64,000 bases of DNA from Nannocystis sp. Its GTDB lineage: Bacteria; Myxococcota_A; Polyangia; Nannocystales; Nannocystaceae. The notes beneath the pieces were generated by a model. It searched no databases. It saw only the letters and a list, made by a program, of their open reading frames with translations, and was not told where the DNA came from. Of this stretch, positions 33,729 to 42,209 are shown piece by piece (within the stretch, counting starts at the first letter, position 1; each line of letters begins with the position of its first letter). The DNA is taken from positions 1,710,001 to 1,774,000 of the forward strand of contig JADJRG010000013.1 of assembly GCA_016712315.1 (NCBI GenBank). Reading direction: 5' to 3'. A program made the position numbers and the translations under genes.

Positions 33729-34424
33729 TCAACGCCGCCGCTGCGCCGCGGCAGGGAGCGTGCTCCAGCGGTCGAGCGCGGCGTGGTCGAGGGGATCTTC
33801 GCCGCGGACGAAGCGCTCGAGGTCGCCGAGCGCGTCGCTCCCCCAAAAGAGCTCGCCGTCGACGAGCAGGGTGGGCACGCCGAAGACGCCCGCGGCGATC
33901 GCGGCGTCGGTCTGCCGACGCAGCGCGTCCTTGGCGGCAGGCGCGCTGGCGGCGGCGACCAACGCCTGTCCGTCGAGACCTGTCTGATCAAGCACCTCGG
34001 TGATCGCGTCGGCGTCGGCGACGCCGCGGCCGCCGGCCCACGTGGCCGCGAAGAGGGCGTCGATCGCCCGGATCCGCGCGGTCGCCTCGAGGTCGAGCGA
34101 GGCGACCCGCAGCGCGAGCAAGGGGTTGAAGGGGTGCGCGGGCGGTGGGGTCACGCGCAGCCCGAGGTCGTGCGCGCGGCGGAGCACTTGCTTAAAAATG
34201 TAGGCGCGCTTTGGCGGGATCTCGGCGGGCCCGAGGTGCCCGTAGTGGCCGAGCAGGGCGGCGAAGAGGACCGGCTCAGGCGTGAGCTCGCGACCAAGAC
34301 GCGCCGCGAGCGCGGGCGCCTGCTTCCACGCGATATACGCGAAGGGGGAGATGAAGTCGAAGTAGAAGCGGATGCGTGGGACGGTATCAAACGCGCTCGG
34401 GCAGACCAAGCGGCGCTTCTTCAC
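33729..34424 (-). CDS. 2-hydroxychromene-2-carboxylate isomerase / GST-kappa-like protein
   Basis: 231 residues, DsbA-like thioredoxin fold. FYFDFISPFAYIAW near residue 20 holds the Ser (S26) that activates glutathione in HCCA isomerase and GST-kappa; PPKRAYIFKQVLRRAHDLGL, and VFGVPTLLVDGELFWGSDALGDLERF are family blocks. HCCA isomerase acts in naphthalene breakdown, but many homologues have other substrates. The start is GTG 34424; residues 1-14 look non-conserved. The GTG overlaps (TGGTGA) the stop of a truncated TPR-like reading frame. Confidence 0.88.
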   Translation of the reverse strand: MKKRRLVCPSAFDTVPRIRFYFDFISPFAYIAWKQAPALAARLGRELTPEPVLFAALLGHYGHLGPAEIPPKRAYIFKQVLRRAHDLGLRVTPPPAHPFNPLLALRVASLDLEATARIRAIDALFAATWAGGRGVADADAITEVLDQTGLDGQALVAAASAPAAKDALRRQTDAAIAAGVFGVPTLLVDGELFWGSDALGDLERFVRGEDPLDHAALDRWSTLPAAAQRRR

Positions 34425-34483
34425 CAGGCCTCGGTGTGGACGAGGAGGCGGGTGAGCTCGCGGGCGACCGTCTGCGCTTGGCT
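34421..34483 (-). pseudogene. Fragment of a TPR gene, matching the 36391-38847 gene
   Basis: The minus strand reads SQAQTVARELTRLLVHTEAW then stop. The large TPR gene reads SQAQAIARDLTRRLPVHAEAW at its matching place (about 36624-36686). By eye the two DNA stretches agree at about 55 of 61 aligned bases with one 3-base gap. The fragment is cut upstream by a terminator. It looks like a duplicated remnant, or a translocated piece of the nearby gene. Confidence 0.6.
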
Positions 34484-34499
34484 AGGTCTTGGTCGCCTT

Positions 34500-34530
34500 C
34501 AAAAACGCAAGCGACCTGTAGGTGCTTGCG
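34500..34530 (-). terminator. Rho-independent terminator of the Cys-rich secreted protein gene
   Basis: On the minus strand CGCAAGC (34530 to 34524) pairs with GCTTGCG (34512 to 34506), the stem can continue with ACCT/AGGT past a bulge, and TTTTTG follows. Canonical hairpin and T-run, downstream of the gene ending at 34602. Confidence 0.8.
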
Positions 34531-34601
34531 GAGACGCCGCGCCGGGGACTGCTGCCATGCGCAGAGACCCCGGCGTGGGTTTGACTGCGAGGAGCCTGGA
34601 T

Positions 34602-34916
34602 CTAACCGCAGCGTCCGCCGCAGCAGCTCTCCAGGTCCGCACATTGATCAGTACAAGTGAAGGAGCCCTCGATGCTTTGGCAGTAGGCCACGAGATCGTC
34701 GCAGTCGCTCTCGTGTTGGCCCGGCGGCAGCTTTGGACCGCCTGAAGGACCGAGGTCTTCCGAGCCGCAGGCGCAGATGCCGCTGTTACAGGTGTAGGCG
34801 CTGGCTTCCTGGGGGATCATAACCCCAAGGATCGCGGAGGTGGTCAGCGCGACCAATGCGAGGAACAGCGTGAGTGGGCGGGCTTTGCGGGTTTCATTGG
34901 AGGGGTTGACATGCAT
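34602..34916 (-). CDS. Small secreted Cys-rich protein
   Basis: 104 residues from ATG 34916. A signal peptide (RPLTLFLALVALTTSAILGVMIPQEASA) leaves a mature protein of about 63 residues with ten Cys (YTCNSGICACGS, ESDCDDLVAYCQS, FTCTDQCADLESCCGGRC). The spacing suggests a disulfide-rich exported peptide. No family recognised. A TTAAGG-like -10 is upstream, and 9-bp iterated repeats lie just before it. Confidence 0.75.
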   Translation of the reverse strand: MHVNPSNETRKARPLTLFLALVALTTSAILGVMIPQEASAYTCNSGICACGSEDLGPSGGPKLPPGQHESDCDDLVAYCQSIEGSFTCTDQCADLESCCGGRCG

Positions 34917-34932
34917 AGGCCTTAAGTGCCAC

Positions 34933-34959
34933 ACTCGCCACACTCGCCACACTCGCCAC
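34933..34959 (+). repeat. 9-bp iterated repeat upstream of the Cys-rich gene
   Basis: Three exact head-to-tail copies of ACTCGCCAC with a partial fourth before them, about 17-43 bp upstream of ATG 34916, where a -35 region or operator would be. Confidence 0.8.
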
Positions 34960-35016
34960 AAGTACTGAACAGCATCTGGCGAAGTGAGAGTTTTCACAGA
35001 ACAGCGGGCCGGTGAT

Positions 35017-36339
35017 ATGATGTTAACTGATTTCAGCAGTGTGGACGCGGGTGTGGCTCTTGTCGTTGTGTTCGCGCTCCTCGGAGTCGGCTGCGCGGAC
35101 GACGGGGGGACGACGGGCGCGAGCACGAGCACGAGCACGAGCGCCGGTTCGGAGGCGAGCACGACCGATGCGAGCAGCTCGTCGATGACGGGTGAGTCGA
35201 GCACGACGGCGGTAGGGCCGGTGTGTGGGGACGGGGCGGTGGACGCGGGGGAAGAGTGTGATGACGGGAATTCGATGGACGGGGACGGTTGTAATAATGA
35301 CTGTATGCCGTCGGGGCGTGAGCTGTGGGTGCATCTTGAGTCGCCGCCGGTCATCGCCTCGGTCGCGGCGATCGCCTCAAAAATGAGTGAAGGGGGCGAA
35401 TTGGTGGTCGTCGGTGGGTTTGTGGACGAGGGGACAGGGAACGATGCCTGGCTCGCTCGAGTGGACCCAAAGACCGGGGCGATGCTCTGGTCGAAGCGCT
35501 TTGACTTCGGCGCTGACGAGCGGGTGCACGGGTTGACGATCGTGGGGGACGAGGTGATCGCGGCCGGGACGCAGCGAGGCGCCGATCGCGACGTGCTGCT
35601 CTTCGGCGCCTCCGACGCGGGGGAGCTGGGTTGGCACGAGGTGCTCGTGAGCGTCGGCGAAGACTACGCGACGGCGATCGCGAGGGTGGGAACCGGGGCG
35701 GTGGCGACGGGGTTGGTGACGACCGAAGAGGGGGTGCAGATCTGGGCGCAGCGGGTGGAGGCCGGCGGGGCGCTGGGGTGGACTCGTACGTATCCGTGGG
35801 TGACGGTGACGCTGTACCCGCTCGGGCCCGGTGTGGCAGGTTTTTCGGATCGTGCGGTGATCGCTAATAGTCGGAAGACGGACGTCGTGAGTGAGGCGCT
35901 GATCGCGTTGGACCTCGGGGGCGCGGAGCTGTGGACGACCGTGCTCGACGAGGTCCCTGGCACGATCCAGGCGGCAGCGCCAGCTATGTCGGGGGGGATC
36001 TTCACGGCGTCGAAGATCGTGCCGAACGGGCTGGCGGTGCGCAGCTTCGCGGCTGATGGCGCGAGCGTGTGGGGGAGCATCGACTGCGCGGGGCTGAACG
36101 GCCGAGGCGTGGCAGAGGGGCCAGATGGGACGATCGCGGTGATCGGGCTGGCCGAGGCGAGCACGGATGATATCCGTCTGTGCAAGCTGTCGCCGTCGGG
36201 CAAGCTGATGTGGGAGCGGACGTTGGACAGCGGCGGGGATGACTACGGCTATGCGGTCGTTGTGCTGAGCGACGGCACGGTGCTCGCCGGCGGGGACTGG
36301 GGGGCCTCGCAAGGGGTGTTGGCTGCGTTCTCGCCCTGA
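35017..36339 (+). CDS. Myxo-type Cys-rich repeat lipoprotein with beta-propeller-like domain
   Basis: About 440 residues from ATG 35017 (GTG 34984 and GTG 35041 are alternatives). Lipobox ALLGVGC, then a Ser/Thr linker (about 40 residues), then one DUF4215/myxo-disulfide repeat (CGDGAVDAGEECDDGNSMDGDGCNNDC). The remainder has four to six PQQ-like or WD-like repeats of the form (W/D)-x-(A/V)-x-(V/L)-x-x-x-G-x-x-x-W (AWLARVDPKTGAMLWSKRF; ALGWTRTYPW; GGAELWTTVLDEV; KLSPSGKLMWERTLD), likely a beta-propeller. Surface location and binding role are inferred. Confidence 0.82.
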   Translation: MMLTDFSSVDAGVALVVVFALLGVGCADDGGTTGASTSTSTSAGSEASTTDASSSSMTGESSTTAVGPVCGDGAVDAGEECDDGNSMDGDGCNNDCMPSGRELWVHLESPPVIASVAAIASKMSEGGELVVVGGFVDEGTGNDAWLARVDPKTGAMLWSKRFDFGADERVHGLTIVGDEVIAAGTQRGADRDVLLFGASDAGELGWHEVLVSVGEDYATAIARVGTGAVATGLVTTEEGVQIWAQRVEAGGALGWTRTYPWVTVTLYPLGPGVAGFSDRAVIANSRKTDVVSEALIALDLGGAELWTTVLDEVPGTIQAAAPAMSGGIFTASKIVPNGLAVRSFAADGASVWGSIDCAGLNGRGVAEGPDGTIAVIGLAEASTDDIRLCKLSPSGKLMWERTLDSGGDDYGYAVVVLSDGTVLAGGDWGASQGVLAAFSP

Positions 36340-36390
36340 CGTGTGCTCGTCACGGCGGGCGCGAGGGGCCGGTGAACCAGAGGAGGTGGG

Positions 36391-38847
36391 TCAGAGGCGG
36401 CGCAGGGCTTCGCGGTAGCGGGCCTGTTCGGCGGGGTCGGTGGTGAGCTCTAGGGCGCGCTCGTAGGCGGCCTTGGCCTTGGGGCGGGAGCCGTAGCGGA
36501 GGAGGATCTGGGCGTGTTGGGCGTGGAGGCGCGGGTCGTCGGGGGCGCGCCCTAGCGCGGCTTCGATGGCTCGCTTGGCGTCGCTGGCTTGGTTGGTGGC
36601 GAGGTAGGTGCGGGCGGCGAGGCGCCAGGCCTCGGCGTGGACGGGGAGGCGGCGGGTGAGGTCGCGGGCGATCGCCTGCGCTTGGCTGTGGTCGTCGGTG
36701 CGGACGAAGAGGCGGGTGGCGAGATCGGCGGCGGCGAGCAGCTCGACGGTGGGGCGCTCCGACTCGCGGAGGCGGTGCCAGGCGGCGCGGGCGTGCAAGG
36801 CGGCCTGCTTGCTCTTGCGGGCCCGAAGCTCGAGGTTGGCGAGGGTGAGGAAGAGGCGGCCGTCGCCGTCTTCGTCGCTGCGGAGGCCGCGGCGGATGAT
36901 CAGCTCGGCCTCTTCGTCCTCATGCAGGGCGACGAGCACGCGGGCGTAGAGGTCGCGGGCGTCGATGTCCTCGGGAAAAGACTCGAGGCGGGCGGCGAGC
37001 TGGCGGCGCGACTCGGCGAGGGCGCGGCGATCGCCGCTGAGCAGCGCTTGACGGGCGCGTAGGCGCTCGATCGCGTCCTCTTCGGCGCCGTACTCGCGGG
37101 CGCGGGCGAGCCATTCGTCGAGCTCGGCGGGCGGGGCGGCGCTCTGCGCGGCGGCGCGATCGAGGACGATCCGGGCGAGGGCGAGGGACGGGCTGGCGTC
37201 TGTACCTGGCTCTTGGGCCAGGACACGGAGGAGGGGCTCGGCCTGGCGGTCACGCGCGAGCTCGAGCAGGTAGAGGGCGAGGGCGAGGCGGTAGCGCGGC
37301 AGCTCAGGGCGGGTCTGGGCGGCGCGCTCGAACCACTCGAGCGCGCGCCGCTCGCTCTCAGGGTCGCTGCGCCGCCACTGCCGCCAGACCTCGGCGAGGC
37401 GGAGCATGGCCTCGGCGGGCTGATGCTCGCGCTCGGTGGCGCGCATGAGGGCGCGGTGGGCGTCGCGCAGGCTGGTCGGGTCGTCGCCGTGGGCGAGGTA
37501 GGCCTCGCCGAGGCCGGTCCAGGCGCGAGGGGCGAAGGTCTGCTCCTCGGCGAGGCCGCGGAGGCGACGGAGGGCGGCGGCGCGGTCGCCGTGGTGGATC
37601 GCGACGCGGGCGCTGGCGACCTCGAGCTCGATGTCCCCCGGAAAAAAACGCTGGGCGCGGGTGATCCAAGGGCCAGCCTCGCTGAGGCGCTGCTGCTCGA
37701 CCAAGGCGAGGCCCTGGAGGTAGGCGACGCGCGGCTCCTGCTGCGGGAGCAGGGCGAGGGCGGCGAGGCTGGCCATGATCTTGCCGTCGACGAGCAGCGC
37801 CCAGGCGTCGTCGATCGCGGCCTCGGTGGGGGCGCGCTCGCTGGCGGCGGCCCAGGTGAGGGCGCGGGCGCTGTCAGATGCCTTAAAAGACAGGTCGATC
37901 GCGAGGCGGCGGGTGAGGCGGTCCCAGGGGGCGACGAGGGGGAGGGCGGCGTCCAGGCGGTCGAGGCCGGCGGGCGCCTCGCCGCTGTGGACGTCGACGA
38001 GGGCGCGGGCGACGAGGGCTCGGCCGCGATCGTAGGGGCCGACCCAGATCGGGTCGATCGCGAGGAGCTGATCGGCGAGGTCGGCGACGCTGCTCAGCTC
38101 ACGGCCCGCGGCGGCGAGCAGGAGCGCCTCGTCGGCGGCGAGGCCGAGGTGATCGGGGCCGCGCTGACGAGCCGCGCGGACGGTGGCGAGGGCGGCGTCA
38201 GGGTCGCCGCGGCGGAGCTGGAGCTCGGCGAGCAGGCGGGCGAGGGCGAGGCGCTCAGGGTCGCGGGCGAGGGCGGCGCTGAGGCGCTCGGCGGCGCGGG
38301 TGAGGGCCTCGGGATCGTCGGCGGCGAGGGCGATCTTGGCGGCGAGCCAGCGGGCGTGCTCGGGGGCGAAGGAGGGGGCCTGGGTGAGGTCTTGTCGGTC
38401 GAGCTCGGCGAGGGCGGCGGCGGCGGCGGGGCGGTCGCCGGCGGCGAAGGTGAGCAGCGCGTCGGTGAGGCGGGCGTCGCGGCAGCGCTCCTCCGCCGCC
38501 TCGGCGTGCTCGGTGATCGGCTGCTCGGGCAAGAGGCCGTACTCGGCCCAGAGCTGGGCGCGCGTGAGGTCGCGCGCGGCGTGAAGGCAAGGATCGTCGG
38601 GGCCGGCGGCGAGGGCCTCGGTGAGGGCTCGGTCGGCGGCGCGCAGCTCCGCGGGGCCGCCGCTGCGGAGCAGGTCGTAGGCTTGTGCGGTGTCGACGGC
38701 CTGCTGTTGGCCGCCGAGCCAGCGCCAGGTGAGCCAGATCGCGAGCCCGAGCACGAGCGCGGCGAGCAGGGCGGCGAGCCGCGCTCGCCGCGAGGAGGGG
38801 CGCGTCTTCGGCCTCCTCCGCGCTCCTTGGCTCGCTGCGGCGCGCAC
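36391..38847 (-). CDS. Large membrane-anchored TPR protein
   Basis: 818 residues from GTG 38847. One membrane segment near the N-terminus (LAALLAALVLGLAIWLTWRWLG) anchors a long alpha-helical part with many TPR units to the C-terminus (typical ending AKAAYERALELTTDPAEQARYREALRRL). No enzymatic motif. A scaffold for an envelope complex is inferred. A 60-bp fragment of this gene recurs at 34421-34483. It lies 12 bp downstream of plsY on the same strand. Confidence 0.83.
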   Translation of the reverse strand: MRAAASQGARRRPKTRPSSRRARLAALLAALVLGLAIWLTWRWLGGQQQAVDTAQAYDLLRSGGPAELRAADRALTEALAAGPDDPCLHAARDLTRAQLWAEYGLLPEQPITEHAEAAEERCRDARLTDALLTFAAGDRPAAAAALAELDRQDLTQAPSFAPEHARWLAAKIALAADDPEALTRAAERLSAALARDPERLALARLLAELQLRRGDPDAALATVRAARQRGPDHLGLAADEALLLAAAGRELSSVADLADQLLAIDPIWVGPYDRGRALVARALVDVHSGEAPAGLDRLDAALPLVAPWDRLTRRLAIDLSFKASDSARALTWAAASERAPTEAAIDDAWALLVDGKIMASLAALALLPQQEPRVAYLQGLALVEQQRLSEAGPWITRAQRFFPGDIELEVASARVAIHHGDRAAALRRLRGLAEEQTFAPRAWTGLGEAYLAHGDDPTSLRDAHRALMRATEREHQPAEAMLRLAEVWRQWRRSDPESERRALEWFERAAQTRPELPRYRLALALYLLELARDRQAEPLLRVLAQEPGTDASPSLALARIVLDRAAAQSAAPPAELDEWLARAREYGAEEDAIERLRARQALLSGDRRALAESRRQLAARLESFPEDIDARDLYARVLVALHEDEEAELIIRRGLRSDEDGDGRLFLTLANLELRARKSKQAALHARAAWHRLRESERPTVELLAAADLATRLFVRTDDHSQAQAIARDLTRRLPVHAEAWRLAARTYLATNQASDAKRAIEAALGRAPDDPRLHAQHAQILLRYGSRPKAKAAYERALELTTDPAEQARYREALRRL

Positions 38848-38859
38848 TTCGACCTCGCC

Positions 38860-39489
38860 TCAGCGGCGCCGCGCGGCGGCGGCCCCGACGACCTGGCGGA
38901 GGTTCTCGCGGTGGCGCAGCCAGATCAGGGCGGTGAGGCCGACGGCGAGCAGCTTGTAGGCAGGCGGGGTGGCGGCGCCGAGGATGTAGAGCGTGGCGGC
39001 GTTGACGGCGGTGAGCGAGCTGATCGCCGAGACGCGGGTGAGCAGGAGGGTCTGGGCGTAGAGGAGCGCGGCGAGCAGGCCGGCGAAGGGGACGATCGCC
39101 GCGAAGACGCCGAGCGCGCAGGCGACGCCCTTGCCGCCGCGAAAGCCGAGGTAGATCGGAAAGATGTGGCCGCAGGTCGCCGCAGCGCCGACGAGGGCGA
39201 TCGCCGGCGCGGGCTCGTCGAGGCCGCCGAGGGCGTCCGGGGCCATCGCGAGGGCGACGGGGATGTAGGCCTTGAGCACGTCGAGGAGGAAGACGATCGC
39301 GCCCCAGGCGCGGCCGAGCGCGCGTACAGCGTTGGTCGCGCCGATGTTGCCGGAGCCGACGGCGCGGAGGTCGACGCCGCGTAGCCGACCGATCACGAGG
39401 CCGACGGGGATCGCCGCGATCAGGTACGCGAAGGCGCTCCAGGCGGCGACGCTCTCTCCTAAGAGGGACACGGCGGCGAGCATAACCAC
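38860..39489 (-). CDS. plsY: Glycerol-3-phosphate 1-O-acyltransferase PlsY
   Basis: Integral inner-membrane enzyme that acylates glycerol-3-phosphate from acyl-phosphate, the first step of phospholipid synthesis in PlsX/PlsY bacteria. The three family motifs are visible: GSGNIGATNAVRALGR, GHIFPIYLGFRGGKGVA and RHRENLRQV. About six membrane helices. Start is GTG 39489 or ATG 39483. Length about 209, normal. plsX is not in the window. Confidence 0.95.
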   Translation of the reverse strand: MVMLAAVSLLGESVAAWSAFAYLIAAIPVGLVIGRLRGVDLRAVGSGNIGATNAVRALGRAWGAIVFLLDVLKAYIPVALAMAPDALGGLDEPAPAIALVGAAATCGHIFPIYLGFRGGKGVACALGVFAAIVPFAGLLAALLYAQTLLLTRVSAISSLTAVNAATLYILGAATPPAYKLLAVGLTALIWLRHRENLRQVVGAAAARRR

Positions 39490-39561
39490 ACCTCACAAAA
39501 AGGCGCCACCGCCAGGCGGCCGCGAGGGGCGCGCTGGCGGCGGCGGCGAGCGAGGCGCGGC

Positions 39562-40416
39562 TCAGCGGCCCTGCTGGGTGATGAGGACCTGGGTGGCGGG
39601 GCCGGGCAGGCCGGCGCCGCACTCGTTGATCGCCGCGTTGGTGTCGGCGAGCACCTGCCAGTAGTGGTTGTTGTTGCAGTAGGGGCGGACGTTGAGGACG
39701 GGGCCGGCGAGGGTGAAGGTGGCGACGTTGACCTCGACCGGCGGGTTGGCGACGACGTTGGGGATCTTGGCGACGCGGGCGGCGAGCTTGGCCGTCAAGG
39801 CGTTGATGTCGACGCCGCCGGCGACCTGCATGACCAGCTCGACGCGGCGCACCGGCAGGCCGGAGTAGTTGATGATGTTGTCGCTGAAGATCTTGTTGTT
39901 GCCGACGTAGATCCGGACGCTATCGGGAGTGTCGAGGGCGGTGACGAAGAGGCCGATCTCGACGACGGTGCCGGAGACGCCGCCCGCGGCGATCACGTCG
40001 CCGACCTTGAAGGGGCGGAGCACGACGAGGAAGATCCCCGCGGCGAAGTTGGCGAGCAGGCCCGACCAGGCCATGCCGATCGCGACGCCCGCGGCGGCGA
40101 GCAGCGCGGCGAAGCTGGTGGACTCGACGCCGAAGACGCTGAGGATCGCGATGATGAGGACGATCCGGAGGAGCACGCCGAGGGAGGTCTCGAGGTAGCT
40201 GCCAAAGGTCGCGTCGATCTTCTTGCTGCGCAGCGCTCGGCCGAAGGCGCCGCGGGCGATGCTGATCAGGATCCCGCCGACGATCCACAGGATGACCGCG
40301 CCGACGATCTTCCAGAGGATCGGGATCGCGTTCTCCAACATCAACTGGTAGACCGAGTTGAGCCATGTTGTGGTGGGTGAGAGGGCGGATTCTGCGACGG
40401 TCGACGGGTCGAGCAT
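39562..40416 (-). CDS. MscS-family mechanosensitive channel
   Basis: 284 residues from ATG 40416. Three N-terminal membrane helices, with the pore helix ALLAAAGVAIGMAWSGLLANFAAGIFLVVLRPFKVGD and the beta domain GTVVEIGLFVTALDTPD, VYVGNNKIFSDNIINYS-like. Ends near the expected C-terminal part (no additional domain), so this is the compact E. coli MscS form, unlike the cNMP fusion at 19.2 kb. ATG 40416 has TAGTCT 7 bp upstream and no Shine-Dalgarno. Gap to plsY start is 72 bp. Confidence 0.92.
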   Translation of the reverse strand: MLDPSTVAESALSPTTTWLNSVYQLMLENAIPILWKIVGAVILWIVGGILISIARGAFGRALRSKKIDATFGSYLETSLGVLLRIVLIIAILSVFGVESTSFAALLAAAGVAIGMAWSGLLANFAAGIFLVVLRPFKVGDVIAAGGVSGTVVEIGLFVTALDTPDSVRIYVGNNKIFSDNIINYSGLPVRRVELVMQVAGGVDINALTAKLAARVAKIPNVVANPPVEVNVATFTLAGPVLNVRPYCNNNHYWQVLADTNAAINECGAGLPGPATQVLITQQGR

Positions 40417-40423
40417 GGCGCAG

Positions 40424-40429
40424 AGACTA
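40424..40429 (-). promoter_or_regulatory. -10-like box TAGTCT, leaderless spacing
   Basis: Minus strand, ends 7 bp before ATG 40416 of the MscS gene. No Shine-Dalgarno follows. Confidence 0.4.
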
Positions 40430-40547
40430 GCGGGGAGGCGGCCGGCTGTCTGCGGCCCCGGGCGACGAAAAAAGAGCGTCGCTGTCGCGCCACGCGAAAG
40501 GTGCTTACGAGCGCCGTCGCTCGGGCGGGAGGCCGCGCGGGCGAAGC

Positions 40548-40586
40548 ACAAAAGAGCAGGACGAGCCCGGTGGGGACGTCCCGCTC
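40548..40586 (-). terminator. Rho-independent terminator after the M16 gene pair
   Basis: GAGCAGGACG (40554-40563) and CGTCCCGCTC (40577-40586) pair with one mismatch and a 13-nt loop. On the minus strand the hairpin is followed by TTTTGTG. It lies 32 bp past the stop of the second M16 gene. Confidence 0.65.
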
Positions 40587-40617
40587 CTCGATGAATCGCT
40601 GCGCCCCGCGCGGGGCG

Positions 40618-42195
40618 TCAGGGCTTCTTGGCGGCGGCTGGGGCGGCGCTGACTGGCTTGCCGTCGGCGTCGATCTGGACGAGGCCGCCGGCGCCGAAGA
40701 GCTTCTCCTCCGCCATCTTCTCGAGGTCGGGGCGGATGACAGCAGCGTCGCCGACGACGAGCACGACGTAGTCGCTCCCCTGCACGTGGTCGCCCGCGGC
40801 CTTGCGTACGGCGGCGGGGTCGACGGCGCGGATCCGCGCGAGGTGGCCGCTGTACCAGTCGAGGGGGAGGCCGTAGTAGACGAGCCCGCGGAAGGCGCTG
40901 AGGGTGCGGGTGGGCGTCGAGAAGCTGGCGGGCAGCGCCGCGATCGCGCCCTCTTGCTCGCGACGGAGCTCCTCGGCGGTGGGGTCGCCGGCGCGCATGC
41001 CGTGCATCTCCTTCAAGATCTCGCGCAGGGCGGGGCCGGTGACGTCGGTGCGCACGGAGGAGCTGGCCTCGAAGGTCGAGCCGTCGCGGTCGTAGCCGAA
41101 GCCGCCGCGGGCGCCGTAGGCGTAGCCCTTGTCCTCGCGGATGTTCATGTTGATCCGGCTGGAGAAGGAGCCGCCGAGGATCTGCGCCATCAGGTAGGTG
41201 GGCTCGTAGTCGGCGGCGCCGCGCTGCGGGCCGAGGTGGCCGATGCTGATGACCGACTGCTGCGCGCCGGGCATGTCGACCAAGAAGATCGTGCCGGCGC
41301 GCGGCTTGGCGGGCGGGAGCTTCTTCGGGGCGGGGGCCTTGCCGCTCCACGCGCCGAGGCGCGCGCCGAGCTCGCGGCGCAGCTCCTCCTCGGTGACCAT
41401 GCCGACGACGAAGAGGCGGGCGCCGCCGGGCTTCAATTTGCTGATGACGGCCTTGCAGTCGGCGAGCTTGATCGCGGCGTAGTTGGCCTCGACGGGGATC
41501 GCCCCCTTGGGGTGACCTGGCCCATAGACCAGGCTGTTGTAGACGCGCCCGGCGACGGCGCTGGGGTTGCCGCGCCACTGCGCGAGCGCGGTCTTGTAGC
41601 GGTCGAGCAGGCGGTCGAGGTCCTGCTGGCGGAGGCCAGGCTCGCGGATCATCTCGCTGAACAGGTCGAGGCCGGGGCCGAGCTGGCCCTTGAGCGCGCG
41701 CAGGCCGATCGTCGAGGTGGCGGTGCCGGCGCTCGCCCAGAGCTGGACGGCGAGGTCGGCCTGCGCCTCCTCGAAGGCGACCTTGTCGAGGCGACGCGTG
41801 CTCTCGTCCATGAGGTCGAGGCAGGCGCGGTGGAGGCCGACCTTGGCGGCGGGATCATTGTCGCCGCCGAGGTCGAACTCGAAGGTCATGTAGACGGTGG
41901 GCAGGCGCTGCTGCTCGACGAGGTAGACCTCGACGCCGCTGGGCAGGGTGAAGCGCTTGATCTGCGGGAGGGTGAGCTGCGGCGCGGGGCCAGGCTCGGG
42001 CTGCTGGGCGCGGAAGGGCTCGTCGGGCCACTCGATCGAGACGGCCTCGTCGATCACCGGCGGGGGCGGCGGCGGGCCGTCGTCCGGCGGCGCGGGCTCC
42101 TTGGGGCGGCAGGCGAGGGCGGTGAGCGCGAGGGCGGCGAGCCAGGGGCTGAGGCGACGCGTCGGCTTGAGGTCGTGGAGGTTGCGCGTGTTCAT
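40618..42195 (-). CDS. M16-family peptidase-like lipoprotein lacking the zinc site
   Basis: 525 residues. Lipobox ALTALAC and a Pro/Asp-rich linker precede two M16 half-domains. Where the active subunit has HLFEH, this one has LHRACLDLM, so no HxxEH zinc motif is present. Such pairs of one active and one inactive subunit, each with the M16 fold, are the known heterodimer form of M16B. RSKP-like blocks and ADYEPTYLMAQILGGSFSSRINMNIREDKGYAYGARGGF are retained. It begins 14 bp after the stop of its active partner. Confidence 0.88.
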   Translation of the reverse strand: MNTRNLHDLKPTRRLSPWLAALALTALACRPKEPAPPDDGPPPPPPVIDEAVSIEWPDEPFRAQQPEPGPAPQLTLPQIKRFTLPSGVEVYLVEQQRLPTVYMTFEFDLGGDNDPAAKVGLHRACLDLMDESTRRLDKVAFEEAQADLAVQLWASAGTATSTIGLRALKGQLGPGLDLFSEMIREPGLRQQDLDRLLDRYKTALAQWRGNPSAVAGRVYNSLVYGPGHPKGAIPVEANYAAIKLADCKAVISKLKPGGARLFVVGMVTEEELRRELGARLGAWSGKAPAPKKLPPAKPRAGTIFLVDMPGAQQSVISIGHLGPQRGAADYEPTYLMAQILGGSFSSRINMNIREDKGYAYGARGGFGYDRDGSTFEASSSVRTDVTGPALREILKEMHGMRAGDPTAEELRREQEGAIAALPASFSTPTRTLSAFRGLVYYGLPLDWYSGHLARIRAVDPAAVRKAAGDHVQGSDYVVLVVGDAAVIRPDLEKMAEEKLFGAGGLVQIDADGKPVSAAPAAAKKP

Positions 42196-42209
42196 CGTGA
42201 AGAGGCTCC

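Noticed and set aside
33711..34745. Plus-strand frame across 33.7-34.7 kb
   Set aside because: Shadow of the isomerase and Cys-rich genes; no homology signal.
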